Below are positions 26,679-35,055 of a stretch of DNA of 64,000 nt, in pieces. How positions within the stretch are numbered: position 1 is the first letter of the stretch; every line of letters begins with the position of its first letter. The translations under genes were made by a program, and so were the position numbers. The notes under the pieces are model-generated. The model ran no database searches, was not told where the DNA came from, and saw only the letters and a program-made list of their open reading frames with translations. The stretch is from Flammeovirgaceae bacterium SG7u.111 (GTDB lineage Bacteria > Bacteroidota > Bacteroidia > Cytophagales > Flammeovirgaceae): assembly GCA_034044135.1 (NCBI GenBank), contig CP139021.1, forward strand, positions 1,999,635 through 2,063,634. The letters run 5' to 3'.

Positions 26679-27605
26679 TTAAACATCGATCAAGCTTTCT
26701 CTGCGGCGCATTTTTCCAGCAGGAATTCCAAACATCATTTTGAACCTACGGCAAAAATATGCAGTGTCCTTATAGCCCACCTCTGTTCCAATAGCACGGA
26801 TACTTTTCTTGGAAGTCCTTAAGAGACTTACAGCCTGTTCCATCCGTTGGTATTCAATATAATCTTGAGGATTGATACCAGTGAGCATTTTGAAATATTG
26901 CCCCACATAATCTTCCGAAACATTGGCAACGTTAGCCAAAACTTTGTTGGAAAGATCTCCTGCCAGGTTCTCTTTTATATAATTGAATATATCGATGAGG
27001 CGTGGGTCTTTGAAATAGTTGATGTTGGTAGACAGCTGTTCCACAAAAAAGTTGTTGTTCAAGATGTACCTAAACAAGTCTATCACCAACTGGTCTATGT
27101 AAAGATTGGTCATGCGTGAGCTGCCAATCTTGTTTTCATGCAATTCTTGGTTGATGTTGTCGATCAACCTTGTGATGTTGCCATTTTGAGCAAGCAGGAA
27201 AGGAGGTACGTCTAGCGAGGTGAAGAAATGGACAGAGTCAAAAGCCTTTACATCGAAGCTTACCGAGGCCATGCTGGCTACGGTTTCTATCATTATCCCA
27301 TTGCTATTTGTCCGAGGTTTTACAAAATCGTCTTTCTTCCCGATAAAATCCTCATTAGTGACTTCTTCAGCAGTTCCAGTGCCAAATGTGAGCCTTACGT
27401 TACTTCCACCCGGAATAAAGAGGATGTCTCCTGGGCTCAATGTTTCATTATTAGGGCCAAAAGAGATGCTCCCGCTTTTGAGAAGTAACATTGTATTTTG
27501 GAAATCGTAATAATTGGTGATAGTCACTGGTTTTACCACGTTCAAATAACCAGATCGGATAAACTTGGAAGTGAGGGATTCTATGATTTTGTTATAATCT
27601 TCCAT
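26679..27605 (-). CDS. AraC-family transcriptional regulator
   Basis: 308 residues. The N-terminal half (about 25-130) is a cupin-like sensor (GDILFIPGGSNVRLTFGTGT); the C-terminal 100 residues carry two helix-turn-helix motifs, with LSNKVLANVANVSEDYVGQY as the first and KSIRAIGTEVGYKDTAYFCR as the second, ending in FKMMFGIPAGKMRRR. The effector is unknown. It lies 147 bases downstream of a TPR gene on the same strand. Confidence 0.93.
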   Translation of the reverse strand: MEDYNKIIESLTSKFIRSGYLNVVKPVTITNYYDFQNTMLLLKSGSISFGPNNETLSPGDILFIPGGSNVRLTFGTGTAEEVTNEDFIGKKDDFVKPRTNSNGIMIETVASMASVSFDVKAFDSVHFFTSLDVPPFLLAQNGNITRLIDNINQELHENKIGSSRMTNLYIDQLVIDLFRYILNNNFFVEQLSTNINYFKDPRLIDIFNYIKENLAGDLSNKVLANVANVSEDYVGQYFKMLTGINPQDYIEYQRMEQAVSLLRTSKKSIRAIGTEVGYKDTAYFCRRFKMMFGIPAGKMRRRESLIDV

Positions 27606-27752
27606 GTGCCTGCTAATTCAAAAAGTCCTGTGTAATAAGTGTTTTTTGATAAGTTGAAAAGAGAATTGTTCTTAAAAAATAAATCTAAACAAAATCTTTG
27701 AAAAATTAAATATTTCCTCGAAAAAATGATGGAATTATTAAAAAATAATCTA

Positions 27753-28082
27753 CTACAAATCGTCTGTATCGAAGAGGAAATTATTGTATGCACTTTGCAA
27801 TTCTGAATAAGCATGATGCTCACCGAGTTTTTGGCAAATTTCCATCCCTTTTTTGTATGTTTCTTCTGCCTTTGTATTGTCACCTAAAAGCGCATACAAA
27901 TTTGCTGCGTGGTAATAGGTCGCAAAATAATCTTCATGTTTTTCGAGTAAGAATTCATATTGTTTTATAGCCTTTTGAGGATCTTTCTCCAAATATTCTC
28001 CTGCAAGGGCATAAATTAGGAAGGGATCATTTGGGTCTTCTTTCAAAAACTCCTGCAATTTCTTGATTCTGGCTTCTTTCAT
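27753..28082 (-). CDS. Small TPR-repeat protein
   Basis: 109 residues, made of about three tetratricopeptide helix pairs: DPFLIYALAGEYLEKDPQKA, YFATYYHAANLYALLGDNTK and AEETYKKGMEICQKLG. It is cytosolic, without a signal peptide. TPR proteins are protein-interaction scaffolds; the partner is not evident. The short length and the position upstream of the AraC gene are seen in several Bacteroidota, but no functional link can be claimed. Confidence 0.85.
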   Translation of the reverse strand: MKEARIKKLQEFLKEDPNDPFLIYALAGEYLEKDPQKAIKQYEFLLEKHEDYFATYYHAANLYALLGDNTKAEETYKKGMEICQKLGEHHAYSELQSAYNNFLFDTDDL

Positions 28083-28383
28083 ATGTTCTCTGTCCTGTCA
28101 AAATTAGTTTGCTAATATAGGGCAGCCATCAGGAAAAAATGCAAATACCAAATAAATTCTTAATTCTCACAACTTTTTTGGACGAGAAAAGGTTATTTAT
28201 TAAAATTGTTATGCATGCATACAAAAAAATGCTTTATTTGCATTCGTAAACGTTTTAACTAAGTCTAGTTCTCCAAAAGCTTATGTTGTGGTAAAAATAT
28301 TTCAGAAGCTTGGGTTTGGGGATTGGTTGATGAGTAAATGAAATAAATCGTAGTTTAATTCAACTTTATAAAATTATAGAAAT
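28083..28383. other. Divergent promoter spacer
   Basis: 301 AT-rich bases between the TPR gene (minus) and etfB (plus); no further feature supported. Confidence 0.4.
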
Positions 28384-29115
28384 ATGAAAATATTGGTTTG
28401 TATTAGCCACGTGCCAGACACTACTACCAAGATCAAATTTGTAGACAATAAACTTGATAAAAATGGTGTACAGTTCATTATTGCCCCTTATGATGATTAT
28501 GCGCTTGCAAGGGCTATTGAGCTGAAAGAACAACATGGGGGAACAGTTACCGTGCTAAATGTAGGCACAGCCGAAACCGAACCTACCATCCGCAAAGCGC
28601 TGGCTATTGGGGCAGACGATGCAATTAGGGTAGATGCCGACCCGATAGATGCATTTTTTGTGGCGACACAGATTGCCGAAGTGGCAAAAGAGGAAAATTA
28701 TGACCTTATCCTGATGGGGCGCGAGTCTAGTGATTTCAACGGTGGTTTAGTGCATGGGATGGTAGGGGAAATGCTGGGCGTGCCGTCTGTTTCCCCTTGC
28801 ATGAAAATGGAAATTGAAGGAACTACCGGTACGCTTTCGAGAGAAATTGAGGGAGGGAAAGAGGTTTTAACTGTTGAATTGCCGTTTGTGGCAGGTTGCC
28901 AAGAGCCAATTGCCGAATGGAAAATCCCTAATATAAGGGGGATTATGATGGCACGGAAAAAGCTGTTGAAAGTAGTGCCTGCTACTGGGGTAGAAGGGGT
29001 GACTGAATATCGGTCATTTGAGTTGCCAGCTGAAAAAGCAGGTTGCAAAATGGTGGACGCAGATGATATGGCGGGCTTGGTTAGCTTATTGAAAAATGAA
29101 GCCAAAGTGCTTTAG
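28384..29115 (+). CDS. etfB: Electron transfer flavoprotein beta subunit
   Basis: 243 residues. With EtfA it forms the heterodimer that passes electrons from acyl-CoA and other flavin dehydrogenases to the quinone pool. Hallmarks: MKILVCISHVPDTTTKI, APYDDYALARAIELKE, the AMP-binding region LILMGRESSDFNGGLVHGMV and the recognition-loop area PNIRGIMMARKKLL near residue 180. The gene is followed 44 bases later by etfA, so one operon. No partner dehydrogenase is in the window. Confidence 0.96.
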   Translation: MKILVCISHVPDTTTKIKFVDNKLDKNGVQFIIAPYDDYALARAIELKEQHGGTVTVLNVGTAETEPTIRKALAIGADDAIRVDADPIDAFFVATQIAEVAKEENYDLILMGRESSDFNGGLVHGMVGEMLGVPSVSPCMKMEIEGTTGTLSREIEGGKEVLTVELPFVAGCQEPIAEWKIPNIRGIMMARKKLLKVVPATGVEGVTEYRSFELPAEKAGCKMVDADDMAGLVSLLKNEAKVL

Positions 29116-29159
29116 TACCCTCATTCCTTAAGATATTTTTCATTCAAAATAAAGATAGT

Positions 29160-30128
29160 ATGTCAGTATTAGTTTTTGTAGAATCGGATGGCGGTAAGGT
29201 AAAAAACTCCTCTTTAGAAGCGGTAGTTTACGGAAGAGAAGTCGCCAAGTTGACTTCGGGAAGTGTAGTTGCCCTTGCCATGGGCGATGGCGTTAGTGCC
29301 GATGGGTTGGCTAGCTTAGGTAAATACGGAGCTGAGAAAGTTTTTCATGCTTCAGATTCAAAATTCAATGAGGCAAATATAAACGCAACATCTAGTTTAG
29401 TAGCTAGTGTAGCCAAAGAATCAGCTGCGCAAACAGTGGTGATGGCTCGTTCATCTTTAGTAGATGCAATTGCGAGTAGGGTGGCCATAAAATTGGGCGC
29501 TGGCGTAGCTGCCAATGTAGTTGCAGTTCCCGATGTATCGGCAGGTTTTGTAGTGAAAAGAGGTGTTTACACAAGTAAGGCATTTGCTAATGTATCCATT
29601 CCTCAATCTGCTAGGGTGCTTACCATAGCCAAAAATGCTGTAGGGCTTGAAGCTGGAGAAGGCACGGCAGAAGTTGTTGACTTCAATACGACCATCGATG
29701 ACACTGATTTTACAGTGAAAAGAGTTTCAGTTGAAAAAGCAGAAGGGGATGTGCTATTGCCAGAAGCTGATATGGTTGTTTCGGCAGGAAGGGGCTTGAA
29801 AGGACCAGAGAACTGGGGAATGATAGAGAGTTTGGCAAAGACTCTTGGAGCGGCTACGGCATGTTCAAAACCTGTATCGGATATGGACTGGAGACCTCAT
29901 CACGAACACGTTGGGCAAACGGGTATCAAAATTAGTCCGAACCTTTATATTGCCGTGGGTATTTCAGGGGCCATCCAACACTTAGCAGGGGTAAACTCCT
30001 CAAAAGTGATTGTCGCGATCAACAAAGATCCAGAAGCTCCTTTCTTCAAAGCAGCCGATTACGGAGTAGTTGGAGATGCTTTTGAAGTTGTTCCTAAATT
30101 GGAAGAAGCGTTGAAAGCTGCTTTGTAA
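29160..30128 (+). CDS. etfA: Electron transfer flavoprotein alpha subunit
   Basis: 322 residues, the normal EtfA length. The C-terminal FAD-binding domain (about 195-315) shows [18 protein letters not shown], the loop [33 protein letters not shown] and [20 protein letters not shown], all diagnostic. It is the second gene of the etfBA operon and ends at a strong hairpin terminator at 30151. Confidence 0.97.
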   Translation: MSVLVFVESDGGKVKNSSLEAVVYGREVAKLTSGSVVALAMGDGVSADGLASLGKYGAEKVFHASDSKFNEANINATSSLVASVAKESAAQTVVMARSSLVDAIASRVAIKLGAGVAANVVAVPDVSAGFVVKRGVYTSKAFANVSIPQSARVLTIAKNAVGLEAGEGTAEVVDFNTTIDDTDFTVKRVSVEKAEGDVLLPEADMVVSAGRGLKGPENWGMIESLAKTLGAATACSKPVSDMDWRPHHEHVGQTGIKISPNLYIAVGISGAIQHLAGVNSSKVIVAINKDPEAPFFKAADYGVVGDAFEVVPKLEEALKAAL

Positions 30129-30150
30129 AGGCAGGTTCAAATGATAAATA

Positions 30151-30188
30151 GAAACCCTGTAAGCTAGCTATTTTGCTTACAGGGTTTC
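30151..30188 (+). terminator. Terminator of the etfBA operon
   Basis: A perfect 14-bp stem GAAACCCTGTAAGC and complement, 10-base loop, followed by TTTG. It may also serve the converging FKBP gene from the other side. Confidence 0.8.
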
Positions 30189-30210
30189 TTTGTGTAAAAC
30201 ACTGGATAGA

Positions 30211-30702
30211 TCACTCAAAATCTATCAGCTTTATTTCATAAACCATTACTGAATTAGCAGGTATAATTCCTTGGTCATTGTTTCCATATCCCAAATGACT
30301 AGGGATGAAAAGCTGTATTTCACCACCTCTTTTTATCAATTGCACCCCTTCTTTTATACCATCAACCAATTGCCACAGACCAATTACAAAAGCTTCTTCT
30401 CTATCGCCTAAGTTTTCAAAAACTTCACCGTCTAAAAAGTAACCCTTGTATTCTAATGTAACTGTTGCGTCAGAGGTAGGATAATCATTGCCCTCTTCAC
30501 CTTCGTCTATAATCACATAATAAAGACCTGAATATGATTTGGTAGCATTGATATTGTTTTTGCTTAAATAATTTTGAATTAGTTGATCGTCAATAAGTTT
30601 CTGTGCTTCAACCAGCTCTGCTGCTTCATCTTCACTGTTGCTGCATGCCCCCAAAATGCTCAAAAAAAGCCCAGCTGTCATTATTGTAAAGGCATATTTC
30701 AT
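30211..30702 (-). CDS. FKBP-type peptidyl-prolyl isomerase lipoprotein, one domain
   Basis: 163 residues. Signal peptide with lipobox LGACS (Cys about 20), an acidic linker, then one FKBP domain (about 55-163): VTLEYKGYFLDGEVFEN, LVDGIKEGVQLIKRGGEIQL, IPSHLGYGNNDQGIIPANSV. It should catalyse proline isomerisation in the periplasm. It has a paralogue with two such domains 111 bases upstream on the same strand, so probably a tandem duplication and one transcription unit. Confidence 0.93.
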   Translation of the reverse strand: MKYAFTIMTAGLFLSILGACSNSEDEAAELVEAQKLIDDQLIQNYLSKNNINATKSYSGLYYVIIDEGEEGNDYPTSDATVTLEYKGYFLDGEVFENLGDREEAFVIGLWQLVDGIKEGVQLIKRGGEIQLFIPSHLGYGNNDQGIIPANSVMVYEIKLIDFE

Positions 30703-30812
30703 AATCGATAGTAAATGTGGTTGAATTTGATTGTTGTTGTGGTAATTAAAGAAAATAGTTTATCGGGGTTGGCTTCCAACCCCGATATGTAAGTTGAATT
30801 AAACTCGTTTGT

Positions 30813-31715
30813 TTAAAAACCGAAATCGATCAATTCTATTTCAAAAATTAGGACAGAATTTGCAGGTATTGATCCAGTAGCGTTGCTTCTATAAGCTAAT
30901 GGGCTAGGTATTATCAATTGGGCTTTTTCTCCTTTTTTCATTTTTTGTACGCCTTCCGTCCATCCTTTTATTAGATTGTTGTCAAGTATAAAACTAATAC
31001 TTTCGCCATCTGCAGTGCCGTCAAATTCCTCATCATTTATAAGTGAGCCTGTATATGCTACTTTTATAGAATCGTTAAGTGCAGGATGCTCGGTGCCCGT
31101 CCCTTCTTCCAACACCCTATAATGCAAGCCCGATGCCGTTACTTCTGTATCGGTAATATTTTTCTTTTCTAGGTACATGCGAATTGTTTCTGCGCTTGCA
31201 ACAGAATATACGGTGTCATAGCTAGCTGTAGAAGGAAAGAAATCGAGAACTTCCATTTCAAATTTCAAAACGGAATTAGCAGGAATAGTTCCCAGTTGCT
31301 GGTTGCCGTATCCTAAGTGACTAGGAACGTAAAGCGTCGCTTTTGAGCCTCTATTGAGCAAAGGCAAAGCAATTTGCCAACCATATATCAGGTTTTGTGG
31401 AATGAGTACTGCCGGTGCAGCTCTCTCTTTTGAGCTATCGAACAGCGTACCGTCTAGTAATCTCCCTTCGTAATGGAGCACTACAGGGCTATTGTAAATG
31501 ATAGAGTCTGTACTGCTAATTCCAGGCTCGTCTATGGTGTAATAGAGGCCTGAAGAATGCCTTGTGGCATTAGTGATCCCATTTTCAGCAAGGTGGGTAG
31601 ATATTAGTTCTTCGTCCCTTTCGCTGTAGTCCACCGCTGGTTCAGGGTCACCAATACAGCCAGCAAGCCAAAATGTAAAAAATGTAAATACTAAGTAAAT
31701 AAACGTGTTTTTCAT
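30813..31715 (-). CDS. FKBP-type peptidyl-prolyl isomerase lipoprotein, two domains
   Basis: About 300 residues. The frame opens MVM; I take the second ATG (31715) because the signal peptide MKNTFIYLVF begins there. Lipobox LAGCI, then two FKBP domains: about 55-160 (VLHYEGRLLDGTLFDS, VPSHLGYGNQQLGTIPANSV) and about 195-300 (VAYTGSLINDEEFDG, IPSPLAYRSNATGSIPANSV). Each is preceded by the same linker style (ENGITNATRHSSGLYYTI). The second domain has IPSPLAYRSN in place of IPSHLGYGN, so its active site may be altered. Confidence 0.92.
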   Translation of the reverse strand: MKNTFIYLVFTFFTFWLAGCIGDPEPAVDYSERDEELISTHLAENGITNATRHSSGLYYTIDEPGISSTDSIIYNSPVVLHYEGRLLDGTLFDSSKERAAPAVLIPQNLIYGWQIALPLLNRGSKATLYVPSHLGYGNQQLGTIPANSVLKFEMEVLDFFPSTASYDTVYSVASAETIRMYLEKKNITDTEVTASGLHYRVLEEGTGTEHPALNDSIKVAYTGSLINDEEFDGTADGESISFILDNNLIKGWTEGVQKMKKGEKAQLIIPSPLAYRSNATGSIPANSVLIFEIELIDFGF

Positions 31716-31984
31716 TACCATTAATTAGTTTATAAAATGTATCATTTAAGTCCGCCAAGCATGTAACTTGGTTTGCTATAGATCAAGACCCTGCCTTTAA
31801 TAAAAAGGCTGCAAGTGCTATGGGTTGAGTAGTGAGAGGGGATAGTAACGGGCGTGCAAATATCCTTTTGGTTTTGAAGGTGCAAATATCGGTAAAAAAT
31901 CATTCCGAGTAGCACTCCTTTAAATATGTGCTTGGAGATGAGACAGGTGATGTGATAAGGTTGACAAAATCATTAACTTTCAAA

Positions 31985-33277
31985 TTACCCCAACATCTCC
32001 TTCAAATAATTAGGCAAGGCAAAAGAAGCTTGGTGGAGCTCAGGGTTGTAATAAGCAAGTCTGTGATTTTCTACCAAGTTTTTTTGTTTTTTCGAATCAA
32101 TTTGGATGGTCGGGCTTCCTTTTTTACACAGAGCCAAGCCCCACATACCCGAAGGGTAGGTTGGAATGGAAGTGAGGTAACAGCGGACATTTTCTTTACC
32201 AAACTGCTGCTTTAAGCTCTGGAAAACCTCTTTGAACTGATAATCGTTGAGGTTTGGCGATCCTGCTTGGGTTACTAAAATCCCATCTTGCTTTAGGGCT
32301 TCGTAGGCAAGTGAAAATAGTTCGCCTCCATTAATTCCTTCGCCTATTCCCACGGCATCGGCGGTGTCTACCAAGATGATGTCCAAACTTTCTTTTTGTA
32401 CTTTTTTAAAGAATTTGAAGGCATCCATCAGTACTAGGGATGTTTTTTTATTCTCAAGTCCTTGGGCAGCAATACTTGGGAAAAATCGCTTGCTTACGGC
32501 CACAATTTCCTCGTCTTGTTCTAGTACTGTCACATTTTCTACTTCAGGGTGCATCAAAACCTGCTTCACAATTCCACCGTCCCCCCCGCCAACTACTAAT
32601 ATGTTTTGAGGTGTGGAGTGGGAGAGAAGAGGTACATGCGCCAGCATTTCGTGGTAAGCGGCTTCATCTTTCTCGGTAGTAGCTATCACGCCGTCAAGCA
32701 CCAACATTTTTCCAAAAAGCTCGGTCTGATACACCTCTATTTTCTGAAATTCACTTTGGGTTCGGAAGAGTAGTTCCCCACTGTGCCGCACCGAAAGAGC
32801 CATGTTTTTGGTGCGCTCGGTGAACCAAAGTTCCCGTCCTTCGTGCTCGGCTTTTTCGTAGGAATCCAACCCTTCGGGCAATGCGGGTTGGGGCAAGAGG
32901 TGCTTTTGTCCCCTCAACATTTCTATGGGGGAATAATGGTCGGCTTGGAGTGCTTCCGATAAATATTCGGAGGAAACCCAAGGGTCAATGTCTTCACCAC
33001 ACGTAAAAATATCGACCGAGGCAAAGCCATATTCGGGCCAAGTATGGATAGCCAAGTGGCTTTCTTGGATTACGACTACTCCCGAAACCCCATAGGGTGA
33101 AAAGTGGTGGAATGTAGAGTTGATGATAGTTGCATTGGCTTTTTTTGCCGCCTCTATCATACTTTTTTCTATGAAAACAACATCGTTTAATAGAGTTTTT
33201 TCACAACCAAAATATTCTGCTATAATATGTTTTCCTAAAGATTTCAACTGCTCTGTGGTATTTGCTTGTTTGTTCAA
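31985..33277 (-). CDS. S-adenosylmethionine decarboxylase-spermidine synthase fusion (SpeD-SpeE)
   Basis: 430 residues in two domains. Residues 1-125: a bacterial SpeD proenzyme; the self-cleavage site is ESHLAIHTWPEYG, giving a pyruvoyl group from Ser73, with His78 and Cys93 (IFTCG) also conserved. Residues 145-430: spermidine synthase with KMLVLDGVIATTEKDE, AAYHEMLAHVPL and VVGGGDGGIVKQVL. After cleavage, the alpha chain would carry the pyruvoyl group and the whole SpeE domain. So one polypeptide makes decarboxylated SAM and uses it to aminopropylate putrescine or a related diamine. The usual DSTDPVG-like loop reads DTADAVGIGEG. No other polyamine gene is adjacent. Confidence 0.93.
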   Translation of the reverse strand: MNKQANTTEQLKSLGKHIIAEYFGCEKTLLNDVVFIEKSMIEAAKKANATIINSTFHHFSPYGVSGVVVIQESHLAIHTWPEYGFASVDIFTCGEDIDPWVSSEYLSEALQADHYSPIEMLRGQKHLLPQPALPEGLDSYEKAEHEGRELWFTERTKNMALSVRHSGELLFRTQSEFQKIEVYQTELFGKMLVLDGVIATTEKDEAAYHEMLAHVPLLSHSTPQNILVVGGGDGGIVKQVLMHPEVENVTVLEQDEEIVAVSKRFFPSIAAQGLENKKTSLVLMDAFKFFKKVQKESLDIILVDTADAVGIGEGINGGELFSLAYEALKQDGILVTQAGSPNLNDYQFKEVFQSLKQQFGKENVRCYLTSIPTYPSGMWGLALCKKGSPTIQIDSKKQKNLVENHRLAYYNPELHQASFALPNYLKEMLG

Positions 33278-33393
33278 ATGTAGAAGAACTTAGCTCTTTT
33301 AAGGGGTTAAAATGAATTCTCTTGCTTGTCTTTGTTTTTGCTTCTAAGCTTTTTAGCTTGAGTAAAACTTTTCAAATCCCTTACGAACTTACT

Positions 33394-35001
33394 ATGAAAT
33401 TCACATTGCCTTTACTCCTTATTTTGCTTTATTTAAGTGCTTGTAATTCTACAAAAGAAGAAGCTCAAACCGAAGAAAAACGTCCCAATATTCTATTTGC
33501 TATTAGCGACGACCAGTCCTTTGCCCACACAAGTTTTGCTGGGGCTAAGTTTGTAAATACCCCCGCCTTCGACCGAATTGCCAACGAAGGGATCTATTTT
33601 AAAAATTGCATAGCAGGTTCTCCGGGTTGCGCCCCTTCCCGGAGTGCTATAGTAACAGGGCGCTACCCTTGGCAAAATGAACAATCGGGGCAACATGCTT
33701 CCTCGTGGATGAAAAAGCATGTTCCATTCATAGATTTACTCGATGCAAATGGCTACAAAACCGGGCGGACTGGAAAAGGGGTTGGACCTTTTTATTTCGA
33801 TAAAAACGGAGAAAATCCGACTTGGAGAGCGAGCGATCCGGGAGGGAAACTCCACAGCAATATTACTTATGGAAAAGACAACGATGAGCGGACAGGAGGC
33901 GGGATAAGTTCAAAAAACTACTTTGCCAACTTTAAATTCTTTTTAGATTCTGTGGTAACCGATGAGCCATTTTTCTTTTGGTACGGAGGGCATGAACCAC
34001 ATTTGCCCTACGAGCAGTATTCTTGGAAGAAAAACCAAAAGCAGTTGGAGTCAGCCGAAGTTCCGGGTTTTTTGCCCGATGTAGATGTAGCCCAAGGCGA
34101 TTTGCTGGACTATGCAGTGGAAATAGAATGGTTCGACTTGCACCTGATGCGGATGCTCGATTACCTAGAGGAAATAGGGGAATTGGATAACACCATCGTG
34201 ATCGTTACAGCCGATAATGGGATGCCTTTTCCAAGGGCTAAAGCGAATGGGTATGAATACGGAATCCATGTGCCTTTTGCAGTTCGCTACCCAAAAAGTT
34301 TTCCCGGCAAGAGGGTGGTGGGAGATGTGATTGATTTTACCGATATAGCACCGACCATTTTGGAGATGACAGGAACAAGTCCTGAAGGGATGATGGCTAT
34401 TTCGGGGAAAAGTATCCGTGATATTTTGGAGTCTGATAAGGAAGGAATGGTTCATGAATCAAATAAATACGCTTTTTCTGGCAGGGAGCGCCACTCCTCA
34501 TCTCGGTACCAAAACTGGGGTTATCCGCAACGAATGATCCGAAGCGAGGATTATTTGCTAGTATGGAACGCAAAACCTGATAGGTGGCCGGCTGGAGCTC
34601 CTCAAAGGATCAAACCTGAAACTAAAGGCGAGTTATTGCCCATGTATGGAATAGATGATGATGGGAAATTCCACAGTGATTGGGCATATACCGATATCGA
34701 TGCCATCCCAACCAAAAGCTTTATAGTAGAGAACAGAGAGAACCCGAAATTCAAAAAGTACTTTGGATGGGCGACAGCCAAACGGCAAGAATTTGAGCTT
34801 TTCGATATTAAAAAAGACCCTTACTGTATTACTGATTTGAGTGGAGATGAAAACTTGGCTGTAGTGGAAAAAGAACTGAAAAAAGCCTTGTTTGCCAAGC
34901 TAACAGAAACTCAAGACCCTCGGGTCGTTGGCCCAGATAAGGAAATATTTGATAGCTATATTCGGTACAGCAGGATGCGAGAGTTTCCGAAGCCGGAGTA
35001 A
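33394..35001 (+). CDS. Sulfatase lipoprotein (S1 family, N-sulfoglucosamine-sulfohydrolase-like)
   Basis: About 535 residues from the ATG at 33394; the frame extends to a TTG at 33322, but the lipoprotein signal (MKFTLPLLLILLYLSACN, Cys17) starts at 33394. Metal site ILFAISDDQSFAH; maturation motif CAPSR with Cys79; GKGVGPFYFD, GHEPHLPYEQ and VTADNGMPFPRAKANGYEYG are in the SGSH-like style. The likely substrate is a sulfated sugar or glycosaminoglycan-type chain at the outer membrane; this is family inference. It lies 45 bases from the divergent speDE start. Confidence 0.92.
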   Translation: MKFTLPLLLILLYLSACNSTKEEAQTEEKRPNILFAISDDQSFAHTSFAGAKFVNTPAFDRIANEGIYFKNCIAGSPGCAPSRSAIVTGRYPWQNEQSGQHASSWMKKHVPFIDLLDANGYKTGRTGKGVGPFYFDKNGENPTWRASDPGGKLHSNITYGKDNDERTGGGISSKNYFANFKFFLDSVVTDEPFFFWYGGHEPHLPYEQYSWKKNQKQLESAEVPGFLPDVDVAQGDLLDYAVEIEWFDLHLMRMLDYLEEIGELDNTIVIVTADNGMPFPRAKANGYEYGIHVPFAVRYPKSFPGKRVVGDVIDFTDIAPTILEMTGTSPEGMMAISGKSIRDILESDKEGMVHESNKYAFSGRERHSSSRYQNWGYPQRMIRSEDYLLVWNAKPDRWPAGAPQRIKPETKGELLPMYGIDDDGKFHSDWAYTDIDAIPTKSFIVENRENPKFKKYFGWATAKRQEFELFDIKKDPYCITDLSGDENLAVVEKELKKALFAKLTETQDPRVVGPDKEIFDSYIRYSRMREFPKPE

Positions 35002-35032
35002 AAAAAATCCCCGAAGCTCGCACTCCGGGGAT
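35001..35032 (-). terminator. Terminator of the 3590-residue protein gene
   Basis: Stem ATCCCCG/CGGGGAT (35007-35013, 35026-35032), 12-base loop. Read on the minus strand it is followed by a T-run (A-run at 35001-35007 on plus). It follows the stop at 35056. Confidence 0.8.
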
Positions 35033-35055
35033 CATTCGTCGACCAGATTTATAAT

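Noticed and set aside
27581-27883. 100-codon minus-strand frame between the AraC and TPR genes
   Set aside because: Overlaps the TPR gene in another frame and has a composition typical of AT-rich noise.
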